45,042 nucleotides of DNA, from IMG/VR virus record IMGVR_UViG_3300028562_000004, positions 1 through 45,042 of that record; one strand, 5' to 3'. Made by a program: the position numbers and the translations under genes. Shown here piece by piece: positions 21,796 to 30,344 of the stretch; position 1 is the stretch's first letter, and every line of letters starts with the position of its first letter. Source of the DNA: a virus. The notes below the pieces were generated by a model. The model was not told the origin of the DNA, did not search any database, and was given only the letters and a program-made list of their open reading frames with translations.

Positions 21796-22609
21796 GTCCC
21801 ATCTCGTGCCCAAGCTCAAAGTCAACAGCCTGATCACCACAGGTGGCACGCTGATTCATCTCACCTACGACCTGCTGACCAACAAACTACTGTCCAGACA
21901 CGTGCCGTACAGACTCTGTGACTACAGTCCCGGCGTCCACTCGTGGCCACGCCGCCTCGCCTACGGACACCGCCGTGTCGACGGTCAATGGTTTGCCAGG
22001 GTCATGAAGATCGAGCGCCTCGGTCAGATCGAGCTGCAGACCACCAAGACCGGCCGCTTCCTCCACGTCTACACGGTGCACGACCGCTACCTGCTGGACT
22101 TGGCCCAGCTCTGGAAGCAGGTCGCTCGTCAGCTGGTGAAACAGGCGGCGCAGCAGTCGGCAATGGCCATGATGGCGATGCCGGGTCTGCGACGCGGTCC
22201 GACCCAGGAGCCGGGCAAGGCAGGAGCCGGGCAAGGCAGGAGGTGTACGATGAGCGAAGACTTCGACAAGCCAAAGACCACCATGTACCTGGTGACCGAA
22301 GGTGCAGGGCTGGGTCACCCGGTCCTCGTCAACGAGGCTGACCTGAAAGAGATGGAGGACAAGCCCCTCTTGCAGCAGGGGAAGCTACTCTGGGCGCGCC
22401 ATCCTACGGCGAGCCAAGGTTTCCCTGTTCCGTTCAGGTACCTCAAGCCGACCAAGCTCGAAGCCATCACGACCCAGATCCGCCTCTGGCAGAGCGCGCA
22501 AGACTTCTTTGCCCACCAGAGCGCCCAGACGGCGAGCAAGATCGTGGTTGCCCTTGAGATGATCGACTCCGAGGCCCAGGCCCTCTCCAGAATCGAGGAC
22601 CCAGCATGA
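21788..22609 (+). CDS. In-frame fusion of two hypothetical proteins, 273 aa
   Basis: ATG 21788 opens a frame that continues through a second gene start without a stop. Residues 1-136 are one unit (GGTLIHLTYDLLTNKLL, a Gln/Met/Ala-rich segment AAQQSAMAMMAMPG). Residues 137-154 are encoded by a perfect 16-bp tandem duplication (22205-22236). From residue 155 the sequence is the downstream protein starting MSEDFDKP. Removing one repeat unit restores a TGA that overlaps the downstream ATG. Neither half is recognised. Confidence 0.6.
   Translation: MAKSHLVPKLKVNSLITTGGTLIHLTYDLLTNKLLSRHVPYRLCDYSPGVHSWPRRLAYGHRRVDGQWFARVMKIERLGQIELQTTKTGRFLHVYTVHDRYLLDLAQLWKQVARQLVKQAAQQSAMAMMAMPGLRRGPTQEPGKAGAGQGRRCTMSEDFDKPKTTMYLVTEGAGLGHPVLVNEADLKEMEDKPLLQQGKLLWARHPTASQGFPVPFRYLKPTKLEAITTQIRLWQSAQDFFAHQSAQTASKIVVALEMIDSEAQALSRIEDPA
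22205..22236 (+). repeat. 16-bp tandem duplication
   Basis: CAGGAGCCGGGCAAGG occurs twice head to tail, followed by CAGGAGG, which is the ribosome-binding site of the next gene. Sixteen is not a multiple of three, so the duplication shifts the frame and hides the ancestral stop. Confidence 0.9.
22250..22609 (+). CDS. Hypothetical protein with internal start, 119 aa
   Basis: ATG 22250 (MSEDFDKPKTTMYLVTEG) follows AGGAGGTGTACG, a very strong ribosome-binding site, so it is probably still made on its own as well as in the fusion. Beta-rich start, then FPVPFRYLKPTKLEAITTQ and a helical end (TASKIVVALEMIDSEAQALSRI). Overlaps the next gene as ATGA. Not recognised. Confidence 0.6.
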   Translation: MSEDFDKPKTTMYLVTEGAGLGHPVLVNEADLKEMEDKPLLQQGKLLWARHPTASQGFPVPFRYLKPTKLEAITTQIRLWQSAQDFFAHQSAQTASKIVVALEMIDSEAQALSRIEDPA

Positions 22610-22866
22610 AGCACGTCAAGCCCCTCGTGCACGTTACTGAGATCGACCACTCAGTGCTGGAGTGGGTGCCAGAGAGCCGAACCTCGAAGGAGGCCCGTCA
22701 GCGAAGTCTTGAGCGCGCGGCCCAGGATCACTCGGCTATGCTGGGAACCCTCAAAGTTGACTTGAGTCCACCCCAACTGACCTGGGCCGAGGTCCGTGCC
22801 AAGCAGATGTTGGACTACCGGACCCTAGCTCACCTGATTGACTTGTGTAAGGAGCAACAATCATGA
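22606..22866 (+). CDS. Hypothetical protein, 86 aa
   Basis: ATGA overlap on both sides, so tightly coupled. Helical (TSKEARQRSLERAAQDHSAML, WAEVRAKQMLDYRTLAHLIDL). Not recognised. Confidence 0.55.
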   Translation: MKHVKPLVHVTEIDHSVLEWVPESRTSKEARQRSLERAAQDHSAMLGTLKVDLSPPQLTWAEVRAKQMLDYRTLAHLIDLCKEQQS

Positions 22867-23096
22867 CCTGGTGCATTGCCGTGAAGGCAGACATCGTGGT
22901 CCCGGTCTGCCCTCTCAAGCCCGGCCGCTGCATGTGGCAGCACCGCGAGACCCACGCCTGCGTCCATACTGCTGAGGAGATGACGCTTCAGCAATGGTGC
23001 GCCCACGTCGGTCTCAAGGGTCACCCGACCGAGGAGCAGGTGGGCCGCTTCATGCTCCGTCTGAGGAAGGACCTCAAGGAGGCGGACGGTAAATAG
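22863..23096 (+). CDS. Small Cys/His-rich protein, 77 aa
   Basis: Contains VCPLKPGRCMWQHRETHACVH, a C-x6-C-x3-H-x5-C-x-H arrangement that could bind one zinc ion, followed by helices (MTLQQWCAHVG, QVGRFMLRLRKDL). Its last codons (Gly-Lys-stop) include the GTAAATA box of the polymerase gene. Function unknown; possible DNA- or RNA-binding zinc protein. Confidence 0.55.
   Translation: MTWCIAVKADIVVPVCPLKPGRCMWQHRETHACVHTAEEMTLQQWCAHVGLKGHPTEEQVGRFMLRLRKDLKEADGK
23089..23095 (+). promoter_or_regulatory. GTAAATA promoter-like box upstream of polymerase
   Basis: ACGGTAAATAGAGG, ending 32 bases before ATG 23128 and overlapping the previous gene's stop codon. Same box as at 19534 and 31177. Confidence 0.5.
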
Positions 23097-23127
23097 AGGC
23101 CAAGCCCTAGGCACCACCAGGATACTC

Positions 23128-26100
23128 ATGCTCAACAAGACCATCACCTACGACGACGGCAACCAGCGCAGCTGGAAGCTGACGTTCCCGATCGACAACG
23201 ATTGGGCCAACCAGAAGCGCCGGGTCCTCGTCATTCTGCAGTCGGTAGACGGGCGCGACATCAAGGCTGGAAAAATCCTTGGTGACCAAGGAGTCCGGAC
23301 GGCCTTCGTCGAGAGCTACAAGTACGCCCGACGCATCGCCAACCAGCACCTAGGCGACAAGGACCTCCGTGAGAACGGCCTGTGCGTTGTCAACCACCAA
23401 AGCTTCCGCCACTTGCACCTGAAGGGTACCCCGAAAGCCGAGGCCGAGTCGGAGTTCCGGGCCCGTACCCTCGCCATCATCAAGAAGCTGAACCCGACCC
23501 ACATCCTGTTCAGCGGCAATCTCAACGTCCTGTACCCGATGCCCTTCGCCCAGCTGAAGAACGGCTGGGTCCACAAGATCGACGGCCGAACCGTCACCTC
23601 GACGGTTGACTTTAGCCACCTGCTGGAGAAGCAGGGTCAGTACGCCAACCTCCTTGGCTTCTGGTGCCGCCACTTCGCAGCCCTGCTCACTGGTGAGACT
23701 CCACATTCGCTGGCCACGTTGGAGCCCAAGCCTCGGTACGTCAACACGATGGCCCGCTTTCGCGAGATGATGGCGGGCTTTGATCGCGCCAGTGAGGTGG
23801 CCTTGGACACCGAGGCGAAGAGCCTGGCCGTCAACAAGAATCCGGTCTACACCATGCAGATGGCGTTCGACCACACGCCCGATGTCGGGTACGTGCTGCC
23901 GATCGATCACCCGCATGAAAAGAACCCATTCACGCCCGAGGAACGGCTGATCATCAAGCGCGAGCTGCGCCGCCGCTTCGGCAACCCGAAGGCCAAGCAG
24001 CTCCTTATCACCTTCAACGGCATCTTCGACCTGCGCCTCATCCGCAAGAACCTGCGGCTGCCCATCATCTACATGCCGGTCTGGGAGTGCATGGCAGGCG
24101 AGCACTTGCTGGATGAGAATGCCTCGTCCCTCACCGGCATCGGGGTCAAGGAAGGTGGCATCAGCCCAAATGGACTGGCCGGCGTGCTGCTCCAGTACGG
24201 CAACGACTTCTACATCCGAGGCGACCTCACCTTTTCCAAGAAGGATCGCGAGACCGTTGGCTCGGTCGACCCTGGCGACAAGGGGTTCCTCAAGTACGCG
24301 TCGATGGACGTGGTCGGCCTCATCGGTATCAAGGCCAGCCAGCTTGCCCGCTCGCGCTTCCAGCACATCATGGGCAAGAGCTACACGCCGTTCTTCAAGG
24401 CGCACATGATGCACCAGATGAGCGACACGGTCCATCAGCTCAGTCACCTGAAGGAGGCCGGCTCGCTGGTCAACAAGCGATACCTGCGGTCGCTCATGCA
24501 GCCTGACTCGGTCCTCGCCAAAGCCATCAAGGAGCTGAACACCGAGTTCAAAGCCTTCCCCGAGGTACAAGAGGCGAACAAGCAACTGCTCGCCGAGTCC
24601 GGCTTCAAAGCCAAGGATCTGTTCTCCACCTTCGGCGCCGGTGCGGCCGCCAACGCCAAGAAGGGGAGCAAGCAATGGATGTTCAGCTTCAACAAGGCTG
24701 CCCACAAGATCAAGCTATTCCTCACGATCATGGGCCTGGAGGCGGTGGACACCACCGACACCGGAGCCCCGTCCATCAACAAGGCGTTCATCGAAACGTA
24801 CAAGGACCGCAACTTCCTGGTCGCCAAGTTCGGCGAGTACCAGCAGGCTACCAAGCTCCTCTCGACCTATGTCAAGGGCTGGTACAAGGTCATCAGCCGC
24901 ACGGTCGATGGCACGTACGATGATCACCTGAGGTCGGACGTCGTGTTCTTCCCGGTGGACACGGGTCGCCTTGCCTCGCGTAGTCCCAATCTGCAGAACA
25001 TCCCGGCCCGCGGCAAGCTCAGCAAGATCATCAAGGAAATGTTCATCGCGCCGGACGGGCACCTGCTGATCCGGTTCGACTACAACGCCCACGAAGTGCG
25101 TGGCTGGTCGATTGTCAGCGGCGACATGGCACTGGCGGAGACTTTCCGAATAGGACAGCAGCTACGACAGCAGTTCATAAAGCTTCACCCTTCAAGGCCG
25201 CTCGGTGAACGTCCCAAGACCGATGCCGAATTTGGTAAGCTCCCAAAGCGCGTACAGGCAACCTGGAAACTTATAGACCGATTGAAGAAAGAAGGCGATA
25301 GCCATATCAGAAATGTCTTTGTCTTCTTTGGTAAGTGGGTTGAGAAGAGTGATCCTTTGCGTGAGGCCATCAAGAAGGTTGTCTTTGGCACGTTGTACGG
25401 TAAGAGCGCCGAAACATTGGGCCACGATACCAAGGAAGCTGAACTCAATGTCCTTAAGGAAAAGATGGGTGTCGCCTACAAGGCGGGAGATAAGCTGGCC
25501 CTGGCCAAGCTCGAGATCCAGTACAAGAAGCTGATCGAGGCCGATCGTACTGCCTACGCGACTGGCATTATCGACAAGATGTTTGCCTCGTTTAAAGCTG
25601 GCAAGCGCTGGATCGACAAGATGAAGAAGCTGGCCGAGGACGAGCAGTACGTCTACAGCCCTATCGGTCGCATCCGGCACCTGTACGCCACCATGACCAA
25701 GGACAAGCAGATCGTCAACCGTCAGGTCCGCCGCGGCATGAACGCGCCTATCCAGGGCTTCGCCTCGGAGATCGCGGTCAAGGCCAGCCGTCTGGTCATG
25801 AGGAGCTACTACTTGAACCTCAAGCGAATCAAGGCCATCATGGACTACGACCTGAAGGCCAAGTTCGGCATCCGCTTCAACCGCATCGTCCACGATGCCT
25901 CGTACTTCACCGTGCCCTACGAGATGGTGCTGCCCTTCCTCCACATGCTCCAGTACGACATGACGTACGGGATCACCAAGGCTTACAAACAGCAGTTCGG
26001 CTTCGACTTCACGGTCGAGCCCGAGATCGAGATGGAAATCGGCGTCAAGGACACCGAGAGCCACAAGTGGGGATGGGCCCTGCCCGAACTGCTGGGCATC

Positions 26101-26370
26101 CTCGAGAAGGCTGTGGACAAGGGCATCGGTGACAAGCTCCTATCAGAGCCGAAGTCCGTCATCATGGGCAAGATCCTGGGCCCGTGGCGCAACGATGAGT
26201 GCCTAAAGCTGCTGAACGAGAAGTGGCCGCTGCTCAACGTTGACCTCGAGTCCGAGATCAAGGAGGCCCTGGCCGCCTACGATGTCGACACCGGGGCTCG
26301 GGCGAAGGCTGCTCGCGTGGCTGCCGCTGCTCTGAAGAAGGCCAGCACCAAGACCAAGGAGACCGCATGA
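23128..26370 (+). CDS. DNA polymerase I-type replicative polymerase with N-terminal UDG-like domain, 1080 aa
   Basis: Family A polymerase. Residues 30-185 resemble a degenerate uracil-DNA-glycosylase-like domain (VLVILQSVDGRDIKAG, VNHQSFR, HILFSGNLNVLYP) as described for SPO1-type polymerases. 3'-5' exonuclease: D227/E229 (LDTEA), N297/D301 (FNGIFDL), Y390/D394 (YASMD). Polymerase motif A FDYNAHEVRGW (D651), motif B about 745-765 (REAIKKVVFGTLYG), motif C IVHDASYF (D923, with Ala replacing the usual Glu of HDE). About 140 residues longer than E. coli Pol I. A tract around 25141-25500 is clearly lower in GC than the rest. Ends in an ATGA overlap. Confidence 0.93.
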   Translation: MLNKTITYDDGNQRSWKLTFPIDNDWANQKRRVLVILQSVDGRDIKAGKILGDQGVRTAFVESYKYARRIANQHLGDKDLRENGLCVVNHQSFRHLHLKGTPKAEAESEFRARTLAIIKKLNPTHILFSGNLNVLYPMPFAQLKNGWVHKIDGRTVTSTVDFSHLLEKQGQYANLLGFWCRHFAALLTGETPHSLATLEPKPRYVNTMARFREMMAGFDRASEVALDTEAKSLAVNKNPVYTMQMAFDHTPDVGYVLPIDHPHEKNPFTPEERLIIKRELRRRFGNPKAKQLLITFNGIFDLRLIRKNLRLPIIYMPVWECMAGEHLLDENASSLTGIGVKEGGISPNGLAGVLLQYGNDFYIRGDLTFSKKDRETVGSVDPGDKGFLKYASMDVVGLIGIKASQLARSRFQHIMGKSYTPFFKAHMMHQMSDTVHQLSHLKEAGSLVNKRYLRSLMQPDSVLAKAIKELNTEFKAFPEVQEANKQLLAESGFKAKDLFSTFGAGAAANAKKGSKQWMFSFNKAAHKIKLFLTIMGLEAVDTTDTGAPSINKAFIETYKDRNFLVAKFGEYQQATKLLSTYVKGWYKVISRTVDGTYDDHLRSDVVFFPVDTGRLASRSPNLQNIPARGKLSKIIKEMFIAPDGHLLIRFDYNAHEVRGWSIVSGDMALAETFRIGQQLRQQFIKLHPSRPLGERPKTDAEFGKLPKRVQATWKLIDRLKKEGDSHIRNVFVFFGKWVEKSDPLREAIKKVVFGTLYGKSAETLGHDTKEAELNVLKEKMGVAYKAGDKLALAKLEIQYKKLIEADRTAYATGIIDKMFASFKAGKRWIDKMKKLAEDEQYVYSPIGRIRHLYATMTKDKQIVNRQVRRGMNAPIQGFASEIAVKASRLVMRSYYLNLKRIKAIMDYDLKAKFGIRFNRIVHDASYFTVPYEMVLPFLHMLQYDMTYGITKAYKQQFGFDFTVEPEIEMEIGVKDTESHKWGWALPELLGILEKAVDKGIGDKLLSEPKSVIMGKILGPWRNDECLKLLNEKWPLLNVDLESEIKEALAAYDVDTGARAKAARVAAAALKKASTKTKETA

Positions 26371-26774
26371 AAGTCCGTCATCTCAAGCACCGCCTCGCCC
26401 ACCGGCAGTCCCGGTGGTGCGTTGGACAGACCAAGGTCTACAGCCAGATCGGCCTCGGAGTCGCCGAACAGATCGTTCCGATCGAGCCCGTCGCCCTCCA
26501 CACGCTGCTCATGACCAGCGATCTGGGCAACATCTACCGCAACACGGTCTACCCGACGCAGGCCGACATCAACTTGCAAGCCGCGAAGGACGCGATCCTC
26601 GGCGTCGGTCCTCCGATTGACCTCATGGTTAGCGAGGACGACATGCGCCGTGCACGCGAGTTCGCTGGCTTCGCCCCTTCCTGCCCTCGTCCCAGTATGC
26701 AGGACATGCTGGACGGCGAAGCCGAGGATCGGTACATTGCGGTGCTGGACCACCGGCACGAGCGGGGTGGCTGA
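26367..26774 (+). CDS. Hypothetical protein, 135 aa
   Basis: ATGA overlap with the polymerase stop. Basic start (MKVRHLKHRLAHRQSRW), then VALHTLLMTSDLGNIYRNTVYPTQADINLQAAKDAIL, a helical middle with an acidic C-terminal half. Position directly after the polymerase suggests an accessory role, by context only. Not recognised. Confidence 0.5.
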   Translation: MKVRHLKHRLAHRQSRWCVGQTKVYSQIGLGVAEQIVPIEPVALHTLLMTSDLGNIYRNTVYPTQADINLQAAKDAILGVGPPIDLMVSEDDMRRAREFAGFAPSCPRPSMQDMLDGEAEDRYIAVLDHRHERGG

Positions 26775-26914
26775 TGGGCCCGCCCTCAGACGACTCGACC
26801 CCAACCACGGTCACTCACCAGAACAGCGGGCCGCCGCCTGATCCCAGGAACAGGAAGCAGCGGCGTGCCGACGCGAAGGCTGCTAGACGTAAACCCAAGA
26901 GGAAGACCAAATGA
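26774..26914 (+). CDS. Small basic protein, 46 aa
   Basis: Frame joined to its neighbours by TGATG at 26774 and ATGA at 26911, which supports it being real. N-terminal half is Ser/Thr/Pro-rich (MGPPSDDSTPTTV), C-terminal half is very basic (RKQRRADAKAARRKPKRKTK), like a nucleic-acid-binding tail. Function unknown. Confidence 0.55.
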   Translation: MGPPSDDSTPTTVTHQNSGPPPDPRNRKQRRADAKAARRKPKRKTK

Positions 26915-27528
26915 AGTTCTTCGGCTACATGAGTCTTGGAGGTGGCCCAGAGCTCGACTTCGGCATCGGCCACACTCACGAGGGTCAGCCGGTCGGCCCT
27001 CACCGTGGCCGCTGGCGCATGGCCACCGACCTGAAGGACACGACGCTGTCCATCCCATCACGGGACAAGCAGCTCCAGGTCTTCTACAGCCGTGGCATCG
27101 AGCATCTAGCACCGCGCCTTGCCCAGCTCGACTCGGAGGACGGACCGAACTACAAGGCCAAGCTCCAGTCCGTGCTGAACGGAACGTACGAGCTTCAGTC
27201 TGTGGTCGGTGCTGTAAATACCATCAGCACCAGCAGTCACCACACGCTGACGCTGTTCTCAAACGACATGGACTGGCCCCTACACATCATCGGCCTGTTC
27301 GACGTCCAGCATAAGACTACCTACCTGTTCTGGTCGACCAACCCCAGCCTCATCATGAGCGTGCTCGACGTTCATCCCTTGCGCTTCCTGATCTACCGCT
27401 TCCCGACGGCTGGTCTCGTGTTCCTGCGGACCGAGGTCCTCTGCTCGCAGTGGCGCAGCTGGATGCGCAAGTCCGAGTTCTCGGCACTCCTGCCCTTCAA
27501 CGCGCTGGAACGCCGCCTCTTCAACTGA
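26911..27528 (+). CDS. Hypothetical protein, 205 aa
   Basis: Mixed alpha/beta protein (MKFFGYMSLGGGPELDFGIG, HTLTLFSNDMDWPLHIIGLF, LRFLIYRFPTAGLVFLRTEV), without a classical membrane helix. A GTAAATA string at 27214 is inside the coding region and is not taken as a promoter. Sits between polymerase and primase. Not recognised. Confidence 0.5.
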   Translation: MKFFGYMSLGGGPELDFGIGHTHEGQPVGPHRGRWRMATDLKDTTLSIPSRDKQLQVFYSRGIEHLAPRLAQLDSEDGPNYKAKLQSVLNGTYELQSVVGAVNTISTSSHHTLTLFSNDMDWPLHIIGLFDVQHKTTYLFWSTNPSLIMSVLDVHPLRFLIYRFPTAGLVFLRTEVLCSQWRSWMRKSEFSALLPFNALERRLFN

Positions 27529-27538
27529 CCAACACCTC

Positions 27539-28519
27539 ATGGACCAACGCAAGCTCGATCACGTGATCCAACAGCTGGACTACTTCGGCGGGCCCAAGAA
27601 GCGTCTCAACTCGGCTTCGACCTTCGTCGCCTGTCCTTTCCACAGCGAGCGCACCCCATCCTTCCGCGTCTTCCACAGTAGCACGAGCAACAGTCCGGGC
27701 TATGGAAAATGTTATGGCTGCGGTCAGGTCGCGACGTGGGACGAGCTGGCCCCAAAGCTCGGCCTCAAGCCCTACACCTGGGCCAAGCCTGTGACGCAGT
27801 ACGCGGCGCCACTGCGCGCGAAGGACGAGACGCCTGAAGAGGCGGTGCTCAAGTTCAGCCCCATCCCCAAGGGCAAGGTCTGGCGCCAGATCAAGACCAA
27901 CTTCCTGGTCAGCCTAGGGTGCAAGAAGGTACGGGTCCTGTACGATGGGTTCAGGCCGGGCCCCGTCATGCTCTACTTTCCCGTCATGATCAAGGGCGAG
28001 GAGCGCGGCTATATACGGGCACGGCTCAAGAAGGTGGATGGCAAGCCCTCGTACCTGAACAAGAGCGGTGGCTGGTCCAAGGACTACGGTCTGTTCCTTT
28101 ATGACCAGGCCGTGGCCCTCATGCATGAGAAGGGGATCAAGACGCTGGTCCTGGTCGAGGGCCCACGTGACGCCCTTCGGCTGATGAGCCTGGGCATCCC
28201 TGCCATCGCCATCCTTGGCACCCAGTCCTGGTCCAAGCGCAAGAGCCGCATGATCGAGCTGACGGGCGCGCGCCGGGTTGTCCTATGCATGGATGGCGAC
28301 GACGCAGGACTGGCCGCCATCGAGTTGATCAAGCCACTGCTTGTCGACTACGTGCGAGTCCGCACATTCAGCCTCACGGGCCCCGACAGCCCGTACTGGC
28401 GCTACCGCAACGAAGACGAGCCAACCAAAGCCATGAAGGCGGCTGGTTCTGAGGGCTGGGATCCTGGCAACATGCCACTGAAGAAGGTCAAGGAGTTGAA
28501 AGCTCTAATCGGCCTCTAA
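27539..28519 (+). CDS. DnaG-type DNA primase, 326 aa
   Basis: Synthesises RNA primers for the lagging strand. The zinc-binding module has C32, H35, C58 and C61 (CPFH...CYGC), as in the CHC2 zinc finger. The Toprim domain carries the conserved glutamate E207 (LVLVEGPRDAL) and the DGDDAG acidic pair D252/D254. It is shorter than bacterial DnaG (about 580) and lacks a helicase-interaction domain, so it resembles compact phage primases. No strong ribosome-binding site precedes ATG 27539. Confidence 0.88.
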   Translation: MDQRKLDHVIQQLDYFGGPKKRLNSASTFVACPFHSERTPSFRVFHSSTSNSPGYGKCYGCGQVATWDELAPKLGLKPYTWAKPVTQYAAPLRAKDETPEEAVLKFSPIPKGKVWRQIKTNFLVSLGCKKVRVLYDGFRPGPVMLYFPVMIKGEERGYIRARLKKVDGKPSYLNKSGGWSKDYGLFLYDQAVALMHEKGIKTLVLVEGPRDALRLMSLGIPAIAILGTQSWSKRKSRMIELTGARRVVLCMDGDDAGLAAIELIKPLLVDYVRVRTFSLTGPDSPYWRYRNEDEPTKAMKAAGSEGWDPGNMPLKKVKELKALIGL

Positions 28520-28534
28520 ACAACCGGAGTTAAT

Positions 28535-29614
28535 ATGAGCAAGATCAAGACCGCAGAAGAGCTGACGGTGGACAACCTGATCTGCCGGCACTACGCAGGC
28601 AGCCGGTCCTACGGCACGAGCCTGCCGACCAGCGACGTGGACATCCGGGGCCTGTTCGTGGCCGACCCGATCCACGTCCGCACCCCATTCTTCCCAATCC
28701 GCGAGGCCAATCTCGCTGCCGAGCAGGACACCGTCCTGTACGAGCTGAGCCAGTTCATGGACTTGGCGCTGAAGTGCAACCCGAACGTGATCGAGACGCT
28801 ATGGGTCGACCAGAGTGACGTCATCGTCGACAGCCCGGCCTACCAGATGCTTCGCGCCGCTGCACCGCTGCTCCTTAGCAAGAAGATCGCCTTCACGACG
28901 AGCGGCTACGCCCTGTCGCAGCTGAAGCGCATCAAGGGCCACAACCGCTGGATCGCCAACCCGCAGCCAGAGCGCCGGCCACAGGAGCGCGATCACGTGT
29001 CCATGATCCATAACTTCACGACCACCAAGATCTTGAAGTTCAACATCGAGGACTGGAACGAGGGTCACCGTCTCGTACCCTTTGGCCACAACGTGTTCGG
29101 CCTGTACAAATTCGAAGGTGAGCGCCGCTGCGACCAACCCCATCGCCTGTACGACGGCGTTGGTGTCCTGATCACCGACTATGACGGCAAGGTCCACGAG
29201 CTCCCGGCTCCTCTGATGCTGGTCCAGTTCCACAAGCAGCAACACGACGAGGCGTCCACCGTCTGGGAGAACTACTGGCGCTGGAAGCGTGAGCGCAATG
29301 CCACACGCTCGGCGTTGGAAGAGGCCCACGGCTACGACACGAAGCATGCTATGCACCTGGTCCGCCTGCTTCGTATGGGCGCCGAAGCATTGGAGACCGG
29401 CGTGGTCAACGTGCGGCGTGCCGACGCCGAGGAACTCCTGGCCATCCGCAACGGTAAGTGGACCTACAACGAGGTGGTCCAGTACGCGGACCACATGGAT
29501 GCCCACATCCAACAGTCGCTTTATCCAAAGAGCGATCTTCGCAAGGCCCCAGACATCAAGATGGCCGCCCGTCTGATGCTTGAAATCCAGGACATGATGT
29601 GGAGCCGGACATGA
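28535..29614 (+). CDS. Predicted nucleotidyltransferase (RlaP/YcgL-like), 359 aa
   Basis: Polymerase-beta-superfamily signature at residues 21-40: AGSRSYGT then SDVDIRG (catalytic D34 and D36). The C-terminal KHAMHLVRLLRMGAEALETG is the characteristic helical part of this family. Homologues are often linked to RNA ligases in repair cassettes (established association); no RNA ligase is seen here. Substrate unknown. CGGAG precedes ATG 28535. Confidence 0.8.
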   Translation: MSKIKTAEELTVDNLICRHYAGSRSYGTSLPTSDVDIRGLFVADPIHVRTPFFPIREANLAAEQDTVLYELSQFMDLALKCNPNVIETLWVDQSDVIVDSPAYQMLRAAAPLLLSKKIAFTTSGYALSQLKRIKGHNRWIANPQPERRPQERDHVSMIHNFTTTKILKFNIEDWNEGHRLVPFGHNVFGLYKFEGERRCDQPHRLYDGVGVLITDYDGKVHELPAPLMLVQFHKQQHDEASTVWENYWRWKRERNATRSALEEAHGYDTKHAMHLVRLLRMGAEALETGVVNVRRADAEELLAIRNGKWTYNEVVQYADHMDAHIQQSLYPKSDLRKAPDIKMAARLMLEIQDMMWSRT

Positions 29615-29910
29615 GCGGGTCAACACCAGGAATGGCCGTGAAACTGACCGCACGACAGATTGGTGAGTTCGAGAGCCGAGATTTCCTTGGCGAGGACACA
29701 TGGAAGAGATGGAAACTCGACTACGACAACTGCATGGCTTGGCGCAAAACCCTCAATGGCAAACCGGATGATTACGATCGTCTGCTCATCCGCCTTAACC
29801 ATGATGCACTGGAGTTGTACGGATCTAATCTGTTCCATAGCGTCTCCCTGGCCAAGGAAGACATGTGTGCCTGCACACACTGCGGTCAGAATCGAAAGAC
29901 CAAATCATGA
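29611..29910 (+). CDS. Hypothetical protein, 99 aa
   Basis: Start ATG 29611 overlaps the upstream stop as ATGA. Helical (MAVKLTARQIGEF, RLLIRLNHDALELYG) and ends in MCACTHCGQNRKTKS, whose cysteines could chelate a metal together with the His. GC is somewhat lower than its neighbours. Not recognised. Confidence 0.5.
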   Translation: MSGSTPGMAVKLTARQIGEFESRDFLGEDTWKRWKLDYDNCMAWRKTLNGKPDDYDRLLIRLNHDALELYGSNLFHSVSLAKEDMCACTHCGQNRKTKS

Positions 29911-30332
29911 ACGACCTCATCCCCATCCCTCCGTCGCAACCCACCGTTGGCCAGACCACGACCGCGCTAGTGCCACGCACTCACATCGTCAACCCTGTCG
30001 AACCCAAGGGCGACGTGTTCCGCCTCTGGATCAATGGCGAGGTCGAGGAAGAGAAGCTGTGGGCCATAATGGAACAGTACCCAAACATCTGCCACGAGGC
30101 CAAGGTGATCGAGCACTACACGACGGTCACTTTCCTAGGCGGCCGCCCTGACAACGTGTGGATCAGCTCGCTGGTCAGCCCGCAGGTCTTCGTGCTCCAA
30201 GGCGATGCCAAGGCCAGCATCCTCTACACGAACAGCGACCTGAACGACGAGCAGAAGCGCAAGCTCAAGGACTTCTTGGCCAAGGTCAACATGCTCCGCA
30301 TCGGCTTTCGCGGTTACTACAACCCGCGCTAG
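29907..30332 (+). CDS. Hypothetical protein, 141 aa
   Basis: Start ATG 29907 in an ATGA overlap. Pro-rich N-terminus, then a compact alpha/beta region (RLWINGEVEEEKLWAIMEQY, TVTFLGGRPDNVWISSLVSPQ, QKRKLKDFLAKVNMLRIGF). Not recognised. Confidence 0.5.
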   Translation: MNDLIPIPPSQPTVGQTTTALVPRTHIVNPVEPKGDVFRLWINGEVEEEKLWAIMEQYPNICHEAKVIEHYTTVTFLGGRPDNVWISSLVSPQVFVLQGDAKASILYTNSDLNDEQKRKLKDFLAKVNMLRIGFRGYYNPR

Positions 30333-30344
30333 TTTGGAACCACC

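Noticed and set aside
23350-24705. 451-codon open frame antisense to the DNA polymerase
   Set aside because: A GC-bias shadow of the polymerase reading frame: Val/Asp/Leu/His-rich with no recognisable domain and no ribosome-binding site.
25141-25500. Intron or intein in the polymerase gene
   Set aside because: The frame is continuous and motifs A and B are intact across the low-GC tract; no splice motifs or endonuclease domain, so at most a scar.
27210-27222. GTAAATA string within 26911-27528
   Set aside because: Inside a coding region (Ala-Val-Asn-Thr) and over 300 bases from the next start.
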